From: JAOUEA01 sp963719165
Lineage (GTDB): Bacteria; Actinomycetota; UBA4738; HRBIN12
NCBI GenBank assembly: GCA_963719165.1
Contig: CAVRAV010000001.1
Coordinates: 496,001-560,000 of the forward strand
Direction: 5' to 3'
Length of the DNA: 64,000 bases
The notes under the pieces were generated by a model, which saw only the letters and a program-made list of their open reading frames with translations, had not been told where the DNA came from and made no database searches. Position 1 is the first letter of the stretch. Each line of letters begins with the position of its first letter. Below, piece after piece: positions 26,371-35,529 of the stretch. Made by a program: the position numbers and the translations under genes.

Positions 26371-26481
26371 GTCTGCTGCCCCCCCAGCGATCTCGTGTGC
26401 GTCGCGCGGAACCTAGCATGGCCCACGGGACCCTGCAACGAGACGGACGGGACCCGGCCGGGACCTCGCGGATGGTTCGGT

Positions 26482-29421
26482 TCAGCCCGAGGCGGGCTCA
26501 ACATCCGGCGCGTCCGAGCTCGGCTCCGCCGCGCCTTCGATGTCGAGGTGCGGGAGCAGTCGATCGAGCCCGCCGGGCAGGCGGAACAACGCCCGGCTGA
26601 ACAGGCTGAGCAGGGCGGGAGCCAGCAGAACGACCATCGTTCCCGCCAGCAGCACCGCGGTCGCGAGGCCGACGCCGAACTGCTTGATCGTCGGGTCCCC
26701 GTTGATGATGAAGCTCGCGAACACCAAGAACATGATGAGCGCGGCCGCCGTCACGACGTGCGCGGCTCCGCCCACGCCCGACGTCACGGCATCGCGGGGT
26801 GCGTCGCCGTCGGCGTAGCGTTGTTGGATCCGCGTCACCATGAACACCTCGTAGTCCATCGAGAGCCCGAACAGGACCGCGAACATCATCAAGGGGACGT
26901 AGCTCGCGATCGGCACCGTGCCGCCTGGTGCGTCCAGGCCGACGAAGGACAGTCCCCAGCCCCACTGGAAGACGGCGGTCAGCACCCCGAGCGCCGCCCC
27001 CACCGAGCACAGGTTCGTGATCGCCGCCTGCACCGGTACGAGGAGGGAGCGGAAGGTCACGAGCAGGAACACGAAGCTCAGGGCGAGCACCGTCAGGACA
27101 ACCAGGGCCATCTTGGAGGCGATCTTGCGAGCGAGATCGACGTAGGTCGCGGTGGTTCCGCCCACGTGCGCGGTGACGCCGTTGTCATGCGTGACGGGCG
27201 GGAGGGTGTCGTCGCGGATCACGGTGACCAGCTGCGCGGTCGCATCAGACGAGGGTGCTCGCTTCGAGACCGAGCTCATGATCGCGGCGCTTCCGCTGTC
27301 GTTGATCAGGGGTGGCGAGATGCCCGCCACGTTGTACGTGGCGAGGAGCGCATCCTGGATCGCGACGATGCGGGGGTCGGTGCCCAGCGGGTTGCCGCCC
27401 GCCTTCGTCAGCATCGTGGTGAGCTGACGCTTGAGCTTGAGCGCCTGCTGCTTCTGCTCGTTCGCCGCGTCCGCCTGCGCCTGGAGTTGGTCGGCCTGCT
27501 TCCTGAGCGCGGCCGCCTGGCGTTCGAGGCGGTCGCGGCGCCGTCGCAGCAGCTGGGCCTGCGCCTGAAGCGCGTCCGCCTGGCGCTGCAGGACCGCGGC
27601 CTGGGCGACGAGCTGTTGCTTCTGCGCCTCGAGGGCGGCCGCCTGGCGCGCGATCTGCTTCGCCCGCCGCACGAGCGGCATCAGCCGACCTCGCACGCGC
27701 GCCTCGCGCCCGCGCAACCTGGCCAGCCTGTGCCGCAGTCGCCGCAGCTCGTTGGGGTCGGTCGTGTTCGCGATGCGCCGCTCGATGACCTTCTCCCGAG
27801 CCTCGATGATGCCGAGCCGCGCGACGAGCGGCGCGATCTGCCGCCCGAGGACCCTCGCGCGCTGCTCGAGCGCGAGCGCCTCTTGACGCAGGCGGGACTC
27901 CTGTTCCCGGAGCGCCGCCGCCTGTCGCTCGAGTGCCGACCGCCGTCGCTCGAGCGCGTCCGCGTCCTTGCTGAGTTGGATCTTCTCGCCCTCCAGCGTC
28001 GCCTTCTGCGCCTCGAGCTGTGCCTGCTGAGCCTCGAGCCGCTTCTGCGTGCGCTTCAGCTCCTTCTGCAGGGTCGTCGCCTCGTCGTACTTGCTGGTGT
28101 AGGCGGCGCTGGGCGTGGCGACGGGGTCCAGGTTGAGGGCGACCAGGAGCGGGCCGTTGTAGCCCACCCCGAACCCGCGCGTGGTGAGGTCGTAGGCGCG
28201 TCGTTGCGTGGTCGAGGTGGGGGACACCCCGACATCGGGTTGGCCGAGCTCCAGGGTGAACAGCGGCACCAGGAGCGGGATCAGGATCGCGGCCGAGATC
28301 GCCACGGCGATCCAGGGATGGGTGGTGACCCAGCGCGCCCAGGCGTCCCACCGCCGATCGCCCTCGGGCCTGGCCTTCATGCGGAGGAAGGCGGGGACGC
28401 GCAGGCGATCCACGCCGCCACCGACCAGCGACAGGATGGCGGGCAGCAGCGTGATGGAGGTGAGCACCGCGACGAAGACGGCGATCGCCGATGCGATCCC
28501 CAGCATGGTGACGAGCGGGACCCCGGCGACCGCGAGGGATGCCATCGCGATCACGACGGTCCCTCCAGCGAGCACGATGGCCGTCCCCGAGGTCGCGACC
28601 GCGCGCGAGATGGACTCCCTCATCTCCACGCCGGCCGCGAGCTGCTCCTGATGCTTCGTGATCAGGAACAGGGCGTAGTCGATCCCCACTCCGAGCCCGA
28701 TCATGATCGCCAGGGTCGGGGCGACGCTCGGCACGCTCGTCAGGTGGCCCAGGAGCCCGATGAGCGAGGTGGTGATGGCCAGCCCGAGCGCCGCGGTGAT
28801 GATCGGCAGGCCCATCGCGATCAGGCTGCCGAAGACCAGCGCGAGGATGATCATGGCGGCGACGTTGCCCAGGATCTCGCTCGTGCGCGTCTCGGGCGCC
28901 GAGAGCACGCTCCCGATCGACCCTCCGACCGCGACCTCGATCCCCGCCTCGCTCGCCGGCTTCGTGGCGGCGAGCACCCTGTGGGCAAGCTCGTCGGTGA
29001 TGAACCCGCTGCTGATCCGCAGGACCACGGGCATGATGCCGATGCGCCCGTCCGCGGAGATGATCCCTGCCGCCTCGGCGTTCTTGCCGACCGGGTTGCG
29101 GACGCTGTAGACGTCGCGGGCCGACTTGATGGCGTGGTAGGTGGCGTCCATCGCCGGCTTGTACCGAGGATCGGCGAGCTTGCCCTCGCCGACGGAGAAC
29201 ACGAACGGGTTCGATCCGTTCTGCTGGGGCGGGAACTCCTTCGCGAGCAGATCGAAGGCGGCCTGGCTATCGGTGCCCGGGAGCGTGAGCGTGTTGTCGG
29301 TCTTGGCGCCCGCCACCCTCACCGCGCCGACGGCGACGGCGACGATGACGAGCCAGGCCGCGATCGTGATCAACCGATGCCGTGCGGTGAAACGGCCCAA
29401 GCGGGCGAGGGCTCCGTTCAC
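26482..29421 (-). CDS. MMPL/RND-family exporter with long coiled-coil insert
   Basis: 979 aa. Two six-helix MMPL halves carry the conserved IGLGVGIDYALFLITKHQ and LFGLSMDYEVFMVTRIQQ segments whose Asp residues relay protons. The first extracytoplasmic loop is ordinary. The second holds, at about residues 445-667, an almost unbroken Gln/Arg/Ala/Leu/Glu-rich coiled coil (LEAQQAQLEAQKATLEGEK, LERRRSALERQAAALREQE, LRRRRDRLERQAAALRKQA), before VDLARKIASKMALVVLTV resumes the transporter. Related proteins export lipids or siderophores in actinobacteria; the cargo here is unknown. GTG start; monocistronic, with 60 nt separating it from the oxidase operon upstream region. Confidence 0.9.
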   Translation of the reverse strand: MNGALARLGRFTARHRLITIAAWLVIVAVAVGAVRVAGAKTDNTLTLPGTDSQAAFDLLAKEFPPQQNGSNPFVFSVGEGKLADPRYKPAMDATYHAIKSARDVYSVRNPVGKNAEAAGIISADGRIGIMPVVLRISSGFITDELAHRVLAATKPASEAGIEVAVGGSIGSVLSAPETRTSEILGNVAAMIILALVFGSLIAMGLPIITAALGLAITTSLIGLLGHLTSVPSVAPTLAIMIGLGVGIDYALFLITKHQEQLAAGVEMRESISRAVATSGTAIVLAGGTVVIAMASLAVAGVPLVTMLGIASAIAVFVAVLTSITLLPAILSLVGGGVDRLRVPAFLRMKARPEGDRRWDAWARWVTTHPWIAVAISAAILIPLLVPLFTLELGQPDVGVSPTSTTQRRAYDLTTRGFGVGYNGPLLVALNLDPVATPSAAYTSKYDEATTLQKELKRTQKRLEAQQAQLEAQKATLEGEKIQLSKDADALERRRSALERQAAALREQESRLRQEALALEQRARVLGRQIAPLVARLGIIEAREKVIERRIANTTDPNELRRLRHRLARLRGREARVRGRLMPLVRRAKQIARQAAALEAQKQQLVAQAAVLQRQADALQAQAQLLRRRRDRLERQAAALRKQADQLQAQADAANEQKQQALKLKRQLTTMLTKAGGNPLGTDPRIVAIQDALLATYNVAGISPPLINDSGSAAIMSSVSKRAPSSDATAQLVTVIRDDTLPPVTHDNGVTAHVGGTTATYVDLARKIASKMALVVLTVLALSFVFLLVTFRSLLVPVQAAITNLCSVGAALGVLTAVFQWGWGLSFVGLDAPGGTVPIASYVPLMMFAVLFGLSMDYEVFMVTRIQQRYADGDAPRDAVTSGVGGAAHVVTAAALIMFLVFASFIINGDPTIKQFGVGLATAVLLAGTMVVLLAPALLSLFSRALFRLPGGLDRLLPHLDIEGAAEPSSDAPDVEPASG

Positions 29422-29592
29422 GCCGCAACGAGCTCCCCGGGCCAGCCCGGACGTTCGCGTCCGACGTCAGGCATCGCTGTGAGGTAAGGCATGGAGGTGG
29501 ACAACGAGGGCTCCGAGCGTCGGGTGCTCCTCCAGACCGTAGTGACCGCCTCGGCCACGGTCAACGCGTGTCCACGAGCGCACGCGCGCCGC

Positions 29593-29598
29593 TATCGT
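29593..29598 (+). promoter_or_regulatory. -10 box of a leaderless promoter
   Basis: TATCGT ends 6 nt before the ATG at 29605, so the first codon of the 22-codon ORF would lie at the transcript's 5' end. Confidence 0.5.
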
Positions 29599-29604
29599 TG
29601 CGCC

Positions 29605-29673
29605 ATGCTGGTGGACGCAGTCGAGGTCCGTGCCATCCGTGAGGACGTCCTCCTGATTCGCTGCGACGGATGA
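29605..29673 (+). CDS. 22-aa leaderless ORF coupled to the next gene
   Basis: Reads MLVDAVEVRAIREDVLLIRC then DG and TGA. The -10 box TATCGT lies 6 nt upstream, and its stop overlaps the ATG of the secreted-protein gene at 29670 (ATGA). That downstream ATG has no ribosome-binding site, so translation of this short ORF may be how ribosomes reach it. The peptide shows no membrane or Cys motif. Either a coupling ORF or an alternative, longer N-terminus region; low-to-moderate confidence. Confidence 0.4.
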   Translation: MLVDAVEVRAIREDVLLIRCDG

Positions 29674-31139
29674 GTCCTCCACGAGCGCGGCGCCGGCGGC
29701 TTGCCCGGGCGGCGCTGGCGGTCGCGCTCGTGGCGGCCTCGGTCGTCGGTCTCCTTGCGGTCACTGGCGCCTTGCGTGGCCGCGGAGGCCCGGCCGGCGG
29801 ATCGGGGGTCCCGAGCCGGCCGATCGCCTCGTCGCCGACGTCATCGGCAGCTCCCCAAATCGCGGTCGCGGACTGCGCTTCCTCGAGGATCCGTGCTCCG
29901 TTCGAAGGTCCGGGGGCACCCGAGGGCACCGTGCGGATCCACTGCGATGCCAAGGGCGCCTGGGTGATGGACGTGAGGTGGGGTCGCGGAGCCAGCGGCG
30001 CGTGGCCGCTGCGCAGCGCCTGCCCGGGGCCCTGCCTCCCGTACGCGACACCGGACATCAACGGAGACGGACGCGCCGAGCTGCTCCTGTGGAGCCGCGA
30101 CGACGAGTATCCCCTCGGCTTCGTGACGGTCTTCGACATGAACCCATCGGAGGCCGCGGGCGTGCCCGTCGCGGTCAGGGCCATCGACGGCGCTCGGCTC
30201 GATCGCCGATTCGCCGTCGGTCTGGACGACCGGCGGTACCTCGCGGTGGGTTGTGACGGCGGCGCGTTCTCGTGGCGCTCCCTCACCCGGGGTCCCGGTG
30301 GCCGGTGGGACGAGCGGGCATCGCTCTTCGATTTCACCAGCGGACGCACGAGTGGCCGTCCTGGATTGCAGTTGGTCCGCGCCACGAGGCGGGTGGTGCG
30401 CGGACCGGGCACGATCCAGTCACAGGTATGCGGCGCGCCGATCCTGCTCGGCGGAGCCGGCAGCGCCACCGCGATCCTGCCCGCGGAACGGCTCGGGGGT
30501 GTCCCGTTCCCCGTGTGCGACGTGACCCGGACGCCTCTTCGATACGGGCCGGCCGTCAGCGGTGCGGCCGTGGTGTTCAGCAGGGCCAGCGGGGACACGT
30601 GCCGGCGTCCCGGCTTCGATTGGTTCCTCGGCGTCTCCGAGGGGCAGGCGGGCGAGGAGTTGGCGGCATTCGGACCCATCGTTGGGTGCGCGCCGCGATG
30701 CTGGGCCTACGGCGCCTTCGAGACGTTCGATACGGATGGGGCATGGGACGTGGGCGTGGGCATCGACCCGTCCACCTCGACCATCCGTCTGTACGACGTG
30801 GGAACCGGTCCGGGCGATTGGCGCGTCGAGACCGTCGTGTCCGCATGCGGCACCGCGCCCGATTGCCTGCCCACCCCCTTCCAATACGGGGTGGGATGGA
30901 GCGCGGGCGAAACGTCGGGGCTGTCCTGTCACGTCGCGGGAGGCCGGGTCACGGGCCTGGTGCTCTGGTCTCGACGTACGCACGCGGGCCGCTGGAGCTC
31001 CGCACGGCTCGTCTTCCACGAGGGTGCCGTCAGCAGGACCGACGAACGCCGCGGGCTCGGCCGTCCTCCTCCGGGCCTGACGGTCCCGCTGGGACGCTGC
31101 CTCGGCGCCGTGACCTCGGCGCCTCCCTCCTCGCCGTGA
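29670..31139 (+). CDS. Membrane-anchored extracellular protein, unknown function
   Basis: 489 aa. A signal-anchor (LARAALAVALVAASVVGLLA) is followed by a Gly/Ser/Pro linker and a Cys-rich, beta-type ectodomain. PDINGDGRAELLLWSRDDE and FETFDTDGAWDVGVGID look like FG-GAP/EF-like calcium loops that occur in beta-propellers. Even numbers of Cys (ACPGPC, VGCAPRC, SACGTAPDC) suggest disulfides. No catalytic motif seen. The start overlaps the 22-codon ORF and lacks its own ribosome site. Confidence 0.65.
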   Translation: MSPPRARRRRLARAALAVALVAASVVGLLAVTGALRGRGGPAGGSGVPSRPIASSPTSSAAPQIAVADCASSRIRAPFEGPGAPEGTVRIHCDAKGAWVMDVRWGRGASGAWPLRSACPGPCLPYATPDINGDGRAELLLWSRDDEYPLGFVTVFDMNPSEAAGVPVAVRAIDGARLDRRFAVGLDDRRYLAVGCDGGAFSWRSLTRGPGGRWDERASLFDFTSGRTSGRPGLQLVRATRRVVRGPGTIQSQVCGAPILLGGAGSATAILPAERLGGVPFPVCDVTRTPLRYGPAVSGAAVVFSRASGDTCRRPGFDWFLGVSEGQAGEELAAFGPIVGCAPRCWAYGAFETFDTDGAWDVGVGIDPSTSTIRLYDVGTGPGDWRVETVVSACGTAPDCLPTPFQYGVGWSAGETSGLSCHVAGGRVTGLVLWSRRTHAGRWSSARLVFHEGAVSRTDERRGLGRPPPGLTVPLGRCLGAVTSAPPSSP

Positions 31140-31158
31140 CGCGGACGGGTGCGAGACC

Positions 31159-31789
31159 CTACGGGGCGCCGCCCGTCGGCGGTCCCACATCTCCGAGCAC
31201 GGCCTCGACCTTCGTGACCTGAGCGGGATCGTTCAGTCCCCAGACCGACACGCCGTCGGCGATCCCTTGGACCGAGGCGATCGCGGCCCGGATCGCACCG
31301 ATGGTGTCGCACGTTCCGCGACCGCATGACCGAGACCTCGGCGATGACCAGGCCCGTCGTCGCGGCCTTCACGCCGGCCATGGTCGCGGCGAATGGCACC
31401 GGATCACACTGCATGCCTTGGCCCTGGACCAGCAGGTAGTCGGCGGGGATGCCGGCCCACCCGGGGTGTCGCTTTCGGATGGCGCCGCTCGGTGCGATCA
31501 TCGCTTGCAGGCCGCGTTTGTGGGCCAGCCGGACGAAGTTCCCCATCGCCAGCACGGGATGGTTCTGCTGCCACAGCGGCGTGAAGCGCCAATGCTCGAT
31601 GTCGTACAGCACGACCGTCTGAGGCAGGTCGACGGCACGTCGGAATGCCTCCAGGTCATCGAACTGGCGAACGTCGCCGGTGGTGGTGACGTCCCACTTG
31701 TCCTGCTGGACGGCCCATGTCGGCCCGAGCGAACCGGCGAGGGCTTGGGACATCAGGGCCGTGATGAGGACGGGAAGGAAGAAGGTCAT
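31159..31789 (-). pseudogene. Secreted protein of unknown function, frameshifted
   Basis: A signal-like start (MTFFLPVLITALMSQALAGS) leads into WDVTTTGDVRQFDDLEAFRR, TVVLYDIEHWRFTPLWQ, GNFVRLAHKRGLQAMIAPSG and YLLVQGQGMQCDP, a pattern suggesting a TIM-barrel-like enzyme. After GLVIAEVS one extra base (near 31320-31326) shifts the frame; the next frame continues TCDTIGAIRAAIASVQGIAD and VSVWGLNDPAQVTKVEAVLG to a TAG at 31159. The span is 631 nt, one more than a multiple of three. The intact product would be about 209 aa. No Shine-Dalgarno precedes the ATG. Confidence 0.65.
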
Positions 31790-31873
31790 CGCGCTCGAAT
31801 CGACCGAGCATCGCCTCGACTTGAGTCGAGCTCGCCAATTGCACGACGCCGATCCCTGTGGCAAGGTCCGGGG

Positions 31874-32326
31874 ATGCGACGGCGACTCCTCCTCGCGTTC
31901 GGGCTGATCGGGCTCCTGGCGACCCAGGCGGCCGCCGCTCCGGCAGGCGTGCCCAGCGGGCCCGGGCCGCGTGTGCGTGCGACGATGTACGCGAACGTCC
32001 TCGAGGGCTCCAAGGTGCAGATCTTCGTCCGCGAATGCGCCGTTCCGAAGCACCAGCGGCGATGCATGCTCATCCCCGTCGGGCTTCGCAGAGCGATCGA
32101 ACGTGAGGTGAGCGGTTCCGTTCGCTGGGGGTATCGCGCCTGGCCGAAGGGTGGCAAGTTCTACGTCCTCGGACCCGTGTACCGCGTCGGCGCACGAGCG
32201 TGGTTCCGGTACGCGTGGACGGACCCCGCCCCCAACGGATGCACGGGCGGCGGTCGTGAGTCGTTCAAGCGCAGCGGGCACGGATGGGCGAACGGCGGTT
32301 CGAGCGGCTACGGGGGTTGCCCCTAG
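31874..32326 (+). CDS. Small secreted protein, unknown function
   Basis: 150 aa with a clean signal peptide (RRRLLLAFGLIGLLATQAAA). The mature part has four Cys (ECAVP, RRCML, NGCTG, GGCP), aromatic-rich stretches (WGYRAWPKGGKFYVLGPVYR, GARAWFRYAWTDP) and a Gly/Ser tail, typical of small disulfide-stabilised extracellular proteins. No family recognised. AAGG lies about 9 nt before the ATG. It is divergent from the frameshifted gene at 31159-31789 and precedes the OmpR pair by 73 nt. Confidence 0.65.
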   Translation: MRRRLLLAFGLIGLLATQAAAAPAGVPSGPGPRVRATMYANVLEGSKVQIFVRECAVPKHQRRCMLIPVGLRRAIEREVSGSVRWGYRAWPKGGKFYVLGPVYRVGARAWFRYAWTDPAPNGCTGGGRESFKRSGHGWANGGSSGYGGCP

Positions 32327-32399
32327 GACTCGATCACCGGGGTCCCAGTGCGCCGTTCCCGGTAAGGACTTCACAACATGGCTGGTCCATCATGGGGAC

Positions 32400-33077
32400 G
32401 TGACGAGCGTGTTGGTGGTGGACGACGAGCCGATGGTGCGCGAGGTCCTCGCGCGCTACCTGGTGAAGGAGGGCTTCTCGGTGGCCACGGCCGAGGACGG
32501 CCTCGAGGCGCTCGTGCGGTTCGACGAATCTGTGCCCGACCTCGTCCTGCTCGACCTCATGCTGCCCAAGTTGAGTGGGTTCGAGGTGCTGCAGCAGATG
32601 CGCGAGTCCGCCGCCGTGCCCGTCATCATGCTCACGGCGCGCGGTGAGGAGACTGACCGGATCGTCGGCCTGGACATGGGGGCAGACGATTACGTCACGA
32701 AGCCGTTCTCGCCCCGGGAGGTCATCTCGCGTGTCCGGGCGGTCCTGCGCAGGTCGGATCCCGGCCCGAGGTCCGGCGGGCGGCTCGTCTTCGGTGATCT
32801 CGAGATCGACCCGGACCGGCGTGAGCTCGGTCGCGCCGGCTCGCCCGTTCGGCTTACGCGCAAGGAATTCGATCTCCTGCACTTCCTGGCCTCCCAGCCC
32901 GGGGTGACGTTCAGCCGCACCCAGCTGCTGGAGGAGGTATGGGACTTCGCGTGGGACGGCGACAGCGCCACCGTCACCGTGCACATCCGGCGCCTCCGCG
33001 AGAAGATCGAGGCGGATCCCTCGAACCCGACCCGCCTGGTGACGGTCTGGGGCGTCGGCTATCGGTTCGAGCCATGA
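32400..33077 (+). CDS. OmpR/PhoB-family response regulator
   Basis: 225 aa. Receiver: VLVVDDEPMVREVLARYL, phospho-acceptor Asp52 in LVLLDLMLPKLSG, Thr in IMLTARGEE and Lys in YVTKPFSPRE. Winged-helix DNA-binding domain: VRLTRKEFDLLHFLASQPG, SRTQLLEEVW, TVTVHIRRLREKIE and the wing VWGVGYRFEP. All switch residues are intact. The GTG start is 5 codons before a second GTG. Its stop overlaps the kinase start by ATGA, so they are co-translated partners. The signal is unknown. Confidence 0.94.
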   Translation: MTSVLVVDDEPMVREVLARYLVKEGFSVATAEDGLEALVRFDESVPDLVLLDLMLPKLSGFEVLQQMRESAAVPVIMLTARGEETDRIVGLDMGADDYVTKPFSPREVISRVRAVLRRSDPGPRSGGRLVFGDLEIDPDRRELGRAGSPVRLTRKEFDLLHFLASQPGVTFSRTQLLEEVWDFAWDGDSATVTVHIRRLREKIEADPSNPTRLVTVWGVGYRFEP

Positions 33078-34282
33078 GCGGCGGCTGGCGTACCGCGCTC
33101 CTCGTGGTCGGCGTCGCGGCGGCGGGGGCGGCGGGGACCCTGATCGTCGGTGCGGTGGTGGGCATGGACACGCCGAGCCTCGCCGACCTGCTCTTCTCGC
33201 TCTTGGTCGCCACGCTCGTGACCGTCGTCGCGGCGCTCATGGCGCGGCCGTTGCTGCGACGAGCGTCGTTTCGCCAGCGGTTCGTCGCCCTGCCCCTGGT
33301 CGCGGCCGGCGTGGCACTCGCCAACCTCGCCGTCCTGGCCGCGCGGATGTTCGTCAGCCATCACGACGCCGTCGCGCTCGGCGTGCTGCTCCTGTACAGC
33401 GTCGGCGCGGGGGTGGCGGCGGCCCTCGTTCTCGCCCGGTCGTCGGTCATGGCCGTGGGCCGACTGGGCGCGACGGCAGAGCGGTTGGGGGAGGGAGACC
33501 TCAGTGCCCGAGCGGGCGCCGTGGGAGCGGGTCCCGAACTCGACGCGCTCGCGCACACGTTGGACGAGATGGCCGTGCGCCTGCAGGAGGCCAACGAGCG
33601 TGAGCGGCGGGTCGAGTTCATGCGTCGCGACCTCATGACGACCGTGTCCCACGACCTGCGCACGCCGCTGGCGAGCCTCCGGGCGATGGTGGAGGCGATC
33701 GACGACGACGTCGTGTCGGACCTCCCGAGCCTGCAGCGCTATGCGACTGAGATGCGCCGCTCCGTAAGGCAGCTGAGCGTCATGGTCGACGACCTCTTCG
33801 AGCTCGCCCAGCTCGAGGCGGGTGCGATCGAGGCGGAGACCCGTCGCGCGCAGCTCGCCGAGGTCGTCGTGAACGCGGTGGCCACGGTCGAGCCGGAAGC
33901 GCAGGCCAAGGGCCTCGTCCTGCTCACCGACCTCGGCGCTGCCGGCGACGTCTCGTGCTCCCCGCGCCTCGTCCGGGTCCTGCAGAACCTCCTGGGCAAC
34001 GCCGTGCGTCACACGCCTGCGGACGGGACGGTGCGCCTGTCGGCCGAACGCTCGCCCGACCGCCTGGTGGTGGCGGTCGAAGACGAAGGCGAGGGCATCG
34101 GACCCGAGGATCTCGCGCGCGTATTCGAGCCGTTCTTCCGCGCGGACCCCGCGCGCTCGGGCGCGGGCGCGGGCCTCGGGCTGGCGCTCGCGAAGCGCAT
34201 CGTGGAGGCCCTGGGGGGCGCGATCAGCGCGCAGAGCGAGCCGCACCATGGGTCGCGCTTCGTGGTGGACCTGCCGCTCTAG
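33074..34282 (+). CDS. Membrane sensor histidine kinase (HisKA type)
   Basis: 402 aa. About four closely spaced transmembrane helices occupy the first 140 residues (TALLVVGVAAAGAAGTLIVG, LADLLFSLLVATLVTVVAAL, FVALPLVAAGVALANLAVLA, LGVLLLYSVGAGVAAALVLA) with almost no loop, so sensing is probably within the membrane. A HAMP-like linker (LGATAERLGEGDLSAR) precedes MTTVSHDLRTPLASLR (His193) and the ATPase motifs NLLGNAVRHTP, VEDEGEGIGPEDLARVFEPF and GAGLGLALAKRIVEALGG. Partner of the OmpR regulator directly upstream. Confidence 0.92.
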   Translation: MSGGWRTALLVVGVAAAGAAGTLIVGAVVGMDTPSLADLLFSLLVATLVTVVAALMARPLLRRASFRQRFVALPLVAAGVALANLAVLAARMFVSHHDAVALGVLLLYSVGAGVAAALVLARSSVMAVGRLGATAERLGEGDLSARAGAVGAGPELDALAHTLDEMAVRLQEANERERRVEFMRRDLMTTVSHDLRTPLASLRAMVEAIDDDVVSDLPSLQRYATEMRRSVRQLSVMVDDLFELAQLEAGAIEAETRRAQLAEVVVNAVATVEPEAQAKGLVLLTDLGAAGDVSCSPRLVRVLQNLLGNAVRHTPADGTVRLSAERSPDRLVVAVEDEGEGIGPEDLARVFEPFFRADPARSGAGAGLGLALAKRIVEALGGAISAQSEPHHGSRFVVDLPL

Positions 34283-34307
34283 CATCGGCGGGCTAGCATC
34301 ACCGGCG

Positions 34308-35498
34308 ATGTCCACCGTCGATATCTCGGAGCTCCTGCGTTCGGCGCCGTTGATCGACGGCCACAACGACCTCCTGTGGGCCGTGCGCGAGGCGCGTGAG
34401 AAGGGAGGACCGGACTGGACGTCCCGCGACCTCACGATGCCGCAGAACGACCTCATGACCGATCTCCCGCGGCTGCGTGCGGGCGGGGTGGGCGGCCAGT
34501 TCTGGTCCGTGTACGTGCCGTCGGACCTGCCGGGCCACGAGGCCGTAACGCGGACCCTCGAGCAGATCGACGCGCTCCGCCGGTTGCTCCGACGCCATCC
34601 CGACCGCCTGGAGGCAGCGCGGAGCGCGGACGACGTGGAACGGATCGCCTCCTCGGGGCGGGTGGCCTCGATGATCGGCGTGGAGGGGGGCCACTCGATC
34701 GGATCGTCCCTCGGCGTCCTGCGGGTCCTCGCGGAGCTCGGTGCCGGGTACCTCACGCTCACGCACAACGACGACACGCCCTGGGCCGACTCGGCCACCG
34801 GCACCGCGCCTCACGGGGGGCTCACGCGCTTCGGCGAGGAGGTGGTGCGGGAGCTGAACCGCGCCGGCGTCCTGGCGGACCTGAGCCACGTGTCGCCCGA
34901 CTCCATGCGTCACGCCGTCGCGGTGAGCGAGGCGCCCGCGTTCTTCTCGCACTCGTCGGCGCGCGCGTTGTGCGACGTGACGCGCAACGTGCCCGACGAC
35001 GTCCTGGACCTCGTGCGGTCGACGGACGGTGTCGTGATGGTGACGTTCGTGCCGTCGTTCCTCACCCGCGAGGGCGCGGCGGCGAACGCCGAGGCGTGGG
35101 ACGAGGCGTCGCGGCTGCGGGCCGCGCACCCCGAAGATCCCCGCGCGGTGGCGTCGGCCATGGACGCCTGGTTCGAAGCCCATCCCGACCCGCCCGCCAC
35201 TATCGGCGACGTCGCCGATCACATCGACCACGTCCGGGCGGTGGCGGGGATCGATCACGTCGGCATCGGCAGCGACTTCGACGGCGCGTCGATGCCGGAC
35301 GGGTTGGGGAACGTGTCCCGCTATCCGGCGCTGTTCGACGAGCTCGCGAACCGCGGCTATCCCGACGAGGAGCTGCGGAAGATCGCCGGTCGCAACGTCC
35401 TGCGCGTCATGCGGGCCTCGGAGCGCGTGGCCGAGCGGCTCCGGGGAGAGCGGCCGCCGTCAAACGCCACGATCGACGAGCTGGACGGCGCGGCCTAG
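34308..35498 (+). CDS. Membrane dipeptidase (renal dipeptidase, M19)
   Basis: 396 aa. Zinc ligands of the M19 family are in place: LIDGHNDLLWAVR (His, Asp), MIGVEGGHSIG (bridging Glu), LADLSHVSPDSM and FFSHSSARALCD (His), and HVGIGSDFDGAS (Asp). These enzymes hydrolyse dipeptides, often with a C-terminal D-residue. No signal peptide, so the bacterial enzyme is probably cytoplasmic. A TAGCAT -10 box (34294-34299) ends 8 nt before the ATG, so it appears to have its own near-leaderless transcript despite following the kinase by only 25 nt. Confidence 0.93.
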   Translation: MSTVDISELLRSAPLIDGHNDLLWAVREAREKGGPDWTSRDLTMPQNDLMTDLPRLRAGGVGGQFWSVYVPSDLPGHEAVTRTLEQIDALRRLLRRHPDRLEAARSADDVERIASSGRVASMIGVEGGHSIGSSLGVLRVLAELGAGYLTLTHNDDTPWADSATGTAPHGGLTRFGEEVVRELNRAGVLADLSHVSPDSMRHAVAVSEAPAFFSHSSARALCDVTRNVPDDVLDLVRSTDGVVMVTFVPSFLTREGAAANAEAWDEASRLRAAHPEDPRAVASAMDAWFEAHPDPPATIGDVADHIDHVRAVAGIDHVGIGSDFDGASMPDGLGNVSRYPALFDELANRGYPDEELRKIAGRNVLRVMRASERVAERLRGERPPSNATIDELDGAA

Positions 35499-35529
35499 CG
35501 GGCCGCGGCGCGCGTCGGGTGACCTCGGC

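Noticed and set aside
27430..28080. Internal periodic DNA resembling a repeat array
   Set aside because: It is the coiled-coil codon pattern (Gln/Ala/Leu/Arg) of the MMPL insert, not a CRISPR or satellite; unit lengths vary.
25666..29487. A 1273-codon plus-strand frame across the cupredoxin and MMPL genes
   Set aside because: Shadow of two well-supported minus-strand genes, made long by the biased coiled-coil codons.
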